From the NCBI GenBank assembly GCA_023459795.1, contig JAEWSP010000018.1:65901-129900 (forward strand): 64,000 nt of DNA, written 5' to 3'. This DNA is from Bacillota bacterium (lineage in GTDB: Bacteria; Bacillota_I; Bacilli_A; RFN20; CAG-288). The position numbers were made by a program, and so were the translations under genes. Of this stretch, positions 58,867 to 64,000 are shown one piece after another. How positions within the stretch are numbered: position 1 is the first letter of the stretch; each line of letters opens with the position of its first letter. The notes under the pieces were generated by a model, which saw nothing but the letters and a program-made list of their open reading frames with translations, searched no databases and had not been told where the DNA came from.

Positions 58867-60525
58867 CTACTTCTTTTCCTGCTTCTTCTTATCCGTCTTG
58901 GCTGGCTTTGCAACAGCCGGACCATCGATCAGTTCCGTAAGGAAGGAAAGTTCTTCGTCCTTCTTCAGTCTCGGGAAGAGCGGAACAAGAGTTCCAACCT
59001 TGAGACCGGAAAGCTTTCCGTTTTCCTTCAGGTTCTTGTAGTCTCTCAGATCTACCGGAACGTTCTCCTGATCGAGAGCTTCCTTGGTCTTGGCCGGCAT
59101 GACCGGGGAGAGAAGGATGGAACCGATCCGGATCAGTTCGCAGGCGGCGGCAAGAGACTCCTTGAGGAGTTCCGTGTTGCCGTTCTTGGCAAGGCTCCAG
59201 GGAGCCATCGAATCGAAGTACTTGTTGCCAAGGTCGACTAGTTCCATAGCCGTTGTTGTTCCGGCCGTGATATCGAAGGCATCCATACTGGCCTTGTAGC
59301 TGACGATCTTGTCGTCTGCATCCTGGAAGAGCTTCTTGGTGATATCGCTCTTCAGGGCAGAAGGATCGTACTCCGGGATGATGCCGTCGAAATAGCGGTT
59401 CACCATGGAGAGGGTTCTGTTGACGAGGTTTCCGTAGTTGTTCGCAAGGTCTGCATTCAAAGTATCAACAAAGAGGATCGGAGTGAACTGACCGTCTCCT
59501 CCAAACTGCACTGCCTTGACTAGATAATAACGAAGGGAATCGACGCCATAACGTTCGATAAGCGGATAAGGAGAAGGAGCATTTCCTAAGCTCTTGGAGA
59601 GTTTGACACCGCTTCTTGTAAGGAGCAGTCCGTGGATGATGATCTTATCCGGCTGTCTCAGGTTGAGCGCCTTGAGGAGGATCGGCCAGTAGATGATATG
59701 GAATCTGGTGATGTCTCTTCCGACAAGCTGGACAATCTCCGTATCCTTGTCCCAGTATTCCTTCATCAGGGAATCATCATCCGAGCCGTATCCGAGAGCG
59801 GAGAGGTAGTTCAGAAGGGCGTCGATCCAGACGTAGATGACATGCTTCGGATTCTCCTTGACCGGAATTCCCCAGTTGAAGGAGGTACGGGTAATGCAGA
59901 GATCCTCAAGGCCAGGCTTGATGAAATTGTTGACCATCTCGTTGATCTTCTGCTTGGAGCAGAAATCCGGATGTTCTTCATAGAACTTCAATAGCCACGG
60001 AACGAACTTCTTGACGTTGAGGAAATAGGCTTCCTCCGTCTCGTAGTGGACTTCCCGATGGCAGTCCGGGCAGTAATGCTTTCCATCCTTGACTTCGACC
60101 TGGCTATCGGACCAGAAGGCTTCGTCCGGAGTGCAGTACCAGCCTTCGTATTTGCCAAGGTAGATATCGCCTTCCGCCATCATCTGGGTAAAGACCTTCT
60201 GAACGGTTGCAACATGATAAGAGTCCGTCGTACGGACATAATAGTCATACGAAATATTCATTGCCTTCCAGACATCCTTGAAGGACTGGGCAATCTTGTC
60301 GACATAGGCCTGAGGTGCAAGTCCGGCAGCTTCTGCCTTGGCCTGGATCTTCTGCCCGTGCTCATCGGAGCCGGTCATGAAGCGGACGCTGTATCCGTCC
60401 ATCCTCTTGTAACGGGCAATGACATCGGCAGCGGTGCAGCAGTAGGTGTGTCCGATGTGGATGTTTCCGGATGCGTAGTAGATCGGGGTAGTGATATAGA
60501 AGTATTTCTTCTTATTCTCTTCCAT
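58867..60525 (-). CDS. metG: Methionyl-tRNA synthetase
   Basis: MetRS attaches methionine to its tRNAs. The 552-residue protein has the HIGH motif (HIGHTYC), the KMSKS motif as KLSKS near residue 310, and a Cys knot in the connective region (WYCTPDEAFWSDS, YCPDCHREV). It lacks the C-terminal tRNA-binding (EMAP-like) domain of longer forms and ends in a Lys-rich tail (KKKQEKK). A Shine-Dalgarno sequence AAGGAG lies before the ATG and a TATAAT box upstream. In many Firmicutes metG sits next to tatD; here it stands alone about 52 kb from it. No T-box leader is seen. Confidence 0.96.
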   Translation of the reverse strand: MEENKKKYFYITTPIYYASGNIHIGHTYCCTAADVIARYKRMDGYSVRFMTGSDEHGQKIQAKAEAAGLAPQAYVDKIAQSFKDVWKAMNISYDYYVRTTDSYHVATVQKVFTQMMAEGDIYLGKYEGWYCTPDEAFWSDSQVEVKDGKHYCPDCHREVHYETEEAYFLNVKKFVPWLLKFYEEHPDFCSKQKINEMVNNFIKPGLEDLCITRTSFNWGIPVKENPKHVIYVWIDALLNYLSALGYGSDDDSLMKEYWDKDTEIVQLVGRDITRFHIIYWPILLKALNLRQPDKIIIHGLLLTRSGVKLSKSLGNAPSPYPLIERYGVDSLRYYLVKAVQFGGDGQFTPILFVDTLNADLANNYGNLVNRTLSMVNRYFDGIIPEYDPSALKSDITKKLFQDADDKIVSYKASMDAFDITAGTTTAMELVDLGNKYFDSMAPWSLAKNGNTELLKESLAAACELIRIGSILLSPVMPAKTKEALDQENVPVDLRDYKNLKENGKLSGLKVGTLVPLFPRLKKDEELSFLTELIDGPAVAKPAKTDKKKQEKK

Positions 60526-60637
60526 GTTTTCAATTCTCCTTGTATAACGGCATTATTATACTATCTTCTGCTTAGAAAACTGATTAGAAGAAACCTTCTT
60601 TGCTGTATCATCTAGGGAAAGAGGAAGGAGAAAGCAG

Positions 60638-61135
60638 ATGAAACAGAAAGTAATCGACTATATTCCCTATCTTAGGAAGAAGGTCGGGCATGACTATATC
60701 CTGACGGTCGGGGTCTCCTGCCTGATTCTGGACGAAGAAGGAAGAGTGCTTCTGGAGAAGAGGACCGACAACGGCCTCTACTGCAGGCCAGGAGGAAGTC
60801 TTGACCTTGGGGAGACAGTAGAAGAAGGAGTAAGACGGGAAGTCCTAGAAGAAACAGGGCTACGGTTGAAGAGCCTTACTCTTTATATGATCCGCTCCGG
60901 AGAAAAGACGGATATCCTCTATCCTAACGGAGATAAAACAAACTACGTCGATCTGGTTTTCCTGTCTTCCGTGAAGAAGGAAGAACTGGATAACTCCTCT
61001 CCCCATGACGGGGAGAGTATTTCCCTCTCTTTCTTTTCCTTAGATGCCCTTCCGCCAAGAGAAGAAATGCTCAACGGTACTATGGAATGCTTGGAACGGC
61101 TGAAAAGAGGAGAAGAAGGACTTCTGATTGACTGA
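60638..61135 (+). CDS. Nudix hydrolase
   Basis: The 165-residue protein has an intact Nudix box: GGSLDLGETVEEGVRREVLEETGL contains G-x5-E-x7-REUxEExGU. Nudix enzymes cleave nucleoside diphosphate-linked compounds. The segment before the box (VSCLILDEEGRVLLEKR) and the insertion with a Tyr-Pro-Asn-Gly-Asp turn are typical for ADP-ribose or NTP-type members, but the substrate cannot be told. GGAAGGAG lies before the ATG. The gene is divergent from metG, with about 110 bases between them. Confidence 0.92.
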   Translation: MKQKVIDYIPYLRKKVGHDYILTVGVSCLILDEEGRVLLEKRTDNGLYCRPGGSLDLGETVEEGVRREVLEETGLRLKSLTLYMIRSGEKTDILYPNGDKTNYVDLVFLSSVKKEELDNSSPHDGESISLSFFSLDALPPREEMLNGTMECLERLKRGEEGLLID

Positions 61136-61302
61136 AAGCCGTTCTTTACCGAGAAAAGTCTTTTTAGGCGGAAGAGGAGTAAACGGAAAAAGTTGAAATT
61201 GAAATATTACGATGATATAGCCGTTTTAGAACCCTCTTTCTAGTCTTGTGAAACCTTTATCAATTCCATTTTCGGGAGTCATATGATAAACTATGTTCCC
61301 GT

Positions 61303-61734
61303 ATGAATATTTTGTTTTTTCTGATTCCGAAAAGCAAAGTTGCTTTCGTTTTTACCGATTCCTCCCTCCGTCAAGTAAGCGAGAAGATGACCTACCACAA
61401 CTACACTTCGATTCCCGTTCTCGACCATGAGGGACATTACGTTTCGACGGTCTCGGAAGGAGACCTTTTCCGTTTCATCAAGTCCAAGGAAGAATTGAAC
61501 TACAGGAAAGCGGAAGAGACCCCGATGAGTCAGGTCGGACATGAGAGAGAGGTCCAGGCTATTCGCTATGACAGCGATATGGACTCCCTTCTGGATTTGG
61601 CAGTAAACCAGAACTTTGTTCCGGTAATGGACGAACAAGGTATATTCATGGGAATCATCACGCGGAAGGCAATCCTCACTTATGCAAAGGGAGAGCTTGC
61701 CAAGATGCGGAACGAGTCTCAGCCCAAGAAATAG
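61303..61734 (+). CDS. CBS-pair protein
   Basis: The 143-residue protein consists almost entirely of two CBS repeats: about 12-65 (SEKMTYHNYTSIPVLDHEGH, followed by TVSEGDLFRF) and about 80-132 (DLAVNQNFVPVMDEQGIFMG, followed by ITRKAILTY). Stand-alone CBS pairs bind adenine nucleotides and act as energy or nucleotide sensors. The ATG has no Shine-Dalgarno sequence; a TATGAT lies 15 bases before it, so the leader would be very short. pyrG starts 18 bases after the stop with an AAGGAG in the spacer. Co-transcription with CTP synthase is likely, but a regulatory link is only a guess. Confidence 0.85.
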   Translation: MNILFFLIPKSKVAFVFTDSSLRQVSEKMTYHNYTSIPVLDHEGHYVSTVSEGDLFRFIKSKEELNYRKAEETPMSQVGHEREVQAIRYDSDMDSLLDLAVNQNFVPVMDEQGIFMGIITRKAILTYAKGELAKMRNESQPKK

Positions 61735-61752
61735 ATAAAGGAGCTGCGGGTT

Positions 61753-63363
61753 ATGGAAAAGTACATTTTCGTTACGGGTGGTGTCATCTCTGGTTTAGGA
61801 AAAGGCATTACGGCAGCCAGCTTAGGCCGCCTTTTGAAGGCTCGTGGCTACAAGGTCACGATGCAGAAGTTCGATCCGTACCTAAATGTCGATCCAGGCA
61901 CCCTTTCTCCGACCCAGCACGGCGAAGTCTTCGTCACCGATGACGGCACCGAGACCGACCTTGACCTCGGCCATTATGAAAGATTCATCGATGAACCGTT
62001 GAACCGCAATTCCAACCATACTACCGGTAAGATCTACGAAGCTGTTCTTGCCAAGGAGAGACATGGTGACTACGGAGGAGGAACCTGCCAGGTTATTCCG
62101 CATGTCACGAACGAGATCAAATCCCGTTTCCACCGGAACTACAAGACCGACGAGAACGAGATCACGATCATCGAAGTCGGCGGAACCGTCGGCGATATTG
62201 AATCCCAGCCGTTCTTTGAAGCAATCCGCCAGTTCCGTCATGATGTCGGAGTCGAGAACTGCTGCCTTATCTTGGTTGCCTTGATCCCTTATCTCAAGGC
62301 TTCCCAGGAACTGAAGACCAAGCCCTGCCAGATGGCAGTCAGAGAGATGAGAAGCTTAGGACTCCAGCCGGATGTCGTCGTTGCCCGTTCGGAATATCCT
62401 ATCCCGAAGGGAATCATCGACAAGATCTCTCTCTTCTGCGACGTTGCTCCGAACCACGTCCTTCCCAACCTTGATGTCGAGACCGTCTATGAGCTTCCGC
62501 TTGCCCTCGAGAAGGAACACATCGCCGATGCAGTCGGCGAAGTCCTCCATCTTCCGATGCCGAAGCCGAACCTTACTGCCTGGGAGAAGCTAGTCGATAC
62601 CATCAAGACCAGCGACGAAACGGTCGACATTGCCCTGGTCGGAAAATATATGGCTCTCCATGATGCCTATATCTCTGTCAACGAGGCTCTCAAGGCTGCC
62701 GGATGGGCTTTCCACAAGAAGGTCGTTATTCACTGGATTGAGTCTGAAACCGTGACTCCGGAGACAGCCAAGGATATCCTTGGCAACATCGACGGCGTCC
62801 TTGTTCCGGGTGGATTTGGAACCCGCGGCATTCCGGGAATGCTTACGGCCTGCCAGTATGCCAGAGAAAACAATATCCCTTACCTTGGCATCTGCCTTGG
62901 TATGCAGATCGCCATCATCGAATTTGCTAGAGATGTCTTAGGATTCAATGATGCCAACAGTGCTGAATTCAATCCTAGCTCCATGCATCCGGTTGTTGCT
63001 TTGATGCCGGAGCAGAACGGCGTTGTCAACCTCGGTGGAACCATGAGACTTGGCTCCTATCCGTGCGTCCTCGATCCTACTTCCAAGTCTTATAAGCTCT
63101 ATGGAACGAAGAACATCACGGAACGTCACCGTCACCGTTATGAAGTCAATAACGATTACCGGGAAGCCTTCAAGGCGAAGGGTATGGTTCCGGTCGGCTT
63201 CTCTCCGGATAACCGGATTGTCGAAATGGTTGAGATTCCGTCCCGAGACTTCTTCATCGGAACCCAGGCTCATCCGGAATTCAAATCCCGTCCGGATCGT
63301 CCGCATCCGCTCTTCAAGGGACTTGTCGGTGCCGCTATCGAATACAAGAAGAACAGAAAGTAG
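61753..63363 (+). CDS. pyrG: CTP synthase
   Basis: PyrG converts UTP to CTP, using glutamine as nitrogen donor. The 536-residue length is standard. The N-terminal synthase domain shows IFVTGGVISGLGKGITAAS with the P-loop, NVDPGTLSPTQHGEVFV and EVGGTVGDIES. The C-terminal class I glutaminase domain has the oxyanion region VPGGFGTRG, the nucleophile Cys in LGICLGMQ, and the His-Glu pair in AHPEFKSRP. AAGGAG lies before the ATG. It ends at a strong terminator. In Bacillus pyrG follows rpoE (delta); here it follows a CBS-pair gene. Confidence 0.97.
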   Translation: MEKYIFVTGGVISGLGKGITAASLGRLLKARGYKVTMQKFDPYLNVDPGTLSPTQHGEVFVTDDGTETDLDLGHYERFIDEPLNRNSNHTTGKIYEAVLAKERHGDYGGGTCQVIPHVTNEIKSRFHRNYKTDENEITIIEVGGTVGDIESQPFFEAIRQFRHDVGVENCCLILVALIPYLKASQELKTKPCQMAVREMRSLGLQPDVVVARSEYPIPKGIIDKISLFCDVAPNHVLPNLDVETVYELPLALEKEHIADAVGEVLHLPMPKPNLTAWEKLVDTIKTSDETVDIALVGKYMALHDAYISVNEALKAAGWAFHKKVVIHWIESETVTPETAKDILGNIDGVLVPGGFGTRGIPGMLTACQYARENNIPYLGICLGMQIAIIEFARDVLGFNDANSAEFNPSSMHPVVALMPEQNGVVNLGGTMRLGSYPCVLDPTSKSYKLYGTKNITERHRHRYEVNNDYREAFKAKGMVPVGFSPDNRIVEMVEIPSRDFFIGTQAHPEFKSRPDRPHPLFKGLVGAAIEYKKNRK

Positions 63364-63368
63364 AAAAC

Positions 63369-63400
63369 AAGGCGCAAGCAGAAAACTTGCGCCTTTTCTT
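63369..63400 (+). terminator. Terminator of pyrG
   Basis: AAGGCGCAAG (63369-63378) pairs with CTTGCGCCTT (63386-63395), followed by TTCTT. The stretch from here to 63597 shows no gene. Confidence 0.93.
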
Positions 63401-63597
63401 ATGCCTCCTATAGAAAAAACGGGTCCCCAAAAGATTTTGCTGTCGACGAGGATACCGTTATTGTTCAAACTGAATCAGCGGTCACCTTAAGAAACGGATT
63501 ACGGCTTTTATGGTGGACTAAGAGTATCTTTTGAATCCAATACTAGAACGATATGCATAGGGACCTACTCGCCTAGAACCGAATTTCTCGTTCGATG

Positions 63598-63852
63598 CTA
63601 TCGGAATATTTCAAAAATGCCATGTATTACTTGCGAACCTTGCCGAACCGAATTACACGAGCTTTTTTCGTTTTTTAGTGGAAAACCTGAGTGGAAGAAA
63701 GTTCCACTACTGAGAGTGGAGTTTTCGGTGAAGGCTTTTCCGCAGCCCTTGCATATCCATCTCTGCCTTCCGGACTTGGTCCTGCCGTTCTTCTTGATTT
63801 CGACGCATCCGCAGTGAGGGCAGAAACGCCCTAAGTATGTACTTGAAAAATA
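63598..63852 (-). pseudogene. Remnant of a transposase N-terminus with zinc ribbon
   Basis: A minus-strand frame between two stops has no start codon but encodes a typical transposase zinc ribbon: YLGRFCPHCG, then KKNGRTKSGRQRWICKGCG and KAFTENSTLSSG. This block is characteristic of the N-termini of IS1595- or ISL3-like transposases. After about 55 residues the similarity ends in unrelated-looking sequence and a TAG at 63598. The DDE catalytic domain is not visible in any frame nearby. It is most likely a decayed insertion-sequence fragment. No terminal repeats or target duplications were found. Confidence 0.7.
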
Positions 63853-63903
63853 TTAGCTTGATAGAAGTTCTTCAATTAATTAGAACTTTCCCAGTCCGAT
63901 AGA

Positions 63904-64000
63904 CTATAGAGCCTGTTTTCTGGGTCTTCCGCGCTTCCTCTTCGGCCGCGGCCCGTCCCCGGGAAGAAGGCCCAGTTTCTTCAGCCTCTCCTCCTCGGCC
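63904..64000 (-). CDS. C-terminal end of an unknown basic protein, possibly IS-related (partial)
   Basis: The frame enters from the right edge of the window and ends at TAG (63906-63904). The visible 31 residues (AEEERLKKLGLLPGDG, then PRPKRKRGRPRKQAL) are very basic and contain an AT-hook-like RGRPRK. The DNA is GC-rich compared with its surroundings. Such ends occur in small helix-turn-helix proteins that accompany insertion sequences, which would fit the transposase remnant 50 bases downstream. The family cannot be named from this piece. Confidence 0.5.
   Translation of the reverse strand, partial: AEEERLKKLGLLPGDGPRPKRKRGRPRKQAL

Noticed and set aside
60526..60637. T-box leader upstream of metG
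   Set aside because: The divergent spacer of about 110 bases is too short and lacks the T-box sequence; ordinary -10 and AAGGAG elements are present.
1..64000. Mycoplasma genetic code (TGA as Trp)
   Set aside because: TGA ends rnmV, the first ABC exporter gene and oppB at ATGA-type overlaps, and Trp is encoded by TGG.
1..64000. CRISPR array or prophage
   Set aside because: No regularly spaced direct repeats, cas genes, integrase or phage structural genes were seen.

Overview
The window looks like a chromosomal segment around the replication origin of an uncultured low- to mid-GC Firmicute, probably in the Bacilli near Erysipelotrichales or other Mollicutes-related gut lineages. The evidence is the Firmicutes block mnmE-tatD-rnmV-rsmA with RNase M5, the dnaA-oriC-dnaN region with TTATCCACA boxes, DUF368 and DUF3899 membrane proteins, and very large lipoproteins and Opp transporter subunits. 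TGA is read as stop (ends of rnmV, the first ABC exporter gene and oppB), so the Mycoplasma code 4 is excluded. The taxonomic placement is inferred from gene content only.

Left part (1-24.3 kb): the tail of a membrane-anchored coiled-coil protein, thymidine kinase, a P-type ATPase, tRNA-Lys, then mnmE-tatD-rnmV-rsmA. Next comes a visibly AT-richer three-gene cassette on the minus strand: a secreted hydrophobic protein, a small membrane protein and a membrane-anchored subtilisin-like protease. After it come a membrane protein, prs, a HAD protein with changed catalytic residues, ispE, a small repeat-like protein with thiN, a lipoprotein whose start is broken by a poly-A tract, an asymmetric heterodimeric ABC exporter, an M6-like metalloprotease lipoprotein, and a DUF368 protein.

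Middle (24.3-47.2 kb): oriC with two DnaA-box clusters around dnaA, then dnaN, a 1156-residue acidic coiled-coil protein with two degenerate HNH-like modules, peptidase T, a 1450-residue surface subtilase, a DUF3899 protein, and an oppABCDF operon. OppC, OppD and OppF all carry unusual insertions. The surface proteases, the peptide importer and peptidase T together suggest extracellular protein breakdown and peptide use.

Right part (47.2-64 kb): an Ig-like lipoprotein, a 52-residue membrane protein with an unknown partner, a zinc-ribbon membrane protein, a GH3 glycosidase, rpmE, a 1148-residue protein that looks like an ATPase-dead DUF4011 helicase relative, superoxide reductase, a TM2 protein, an MBL hydrolase, metG, a Nudix hydrolase, a CBS-pair protein and pyrG. 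The right edge holds transposase remnants.

The most notable observations are the AT-rich protease cassette at a synteny break, three proteins that seem to keep an enzyme fold but not its active site (HAD, double HNH-like, DUF4011-like), the insertions in the Opp transporter, several genes whose -10 box lies only 6-10 bases before the ATG (probable leaderless mRNAs), and a tRNA-Lys with C instead of U at position 33.
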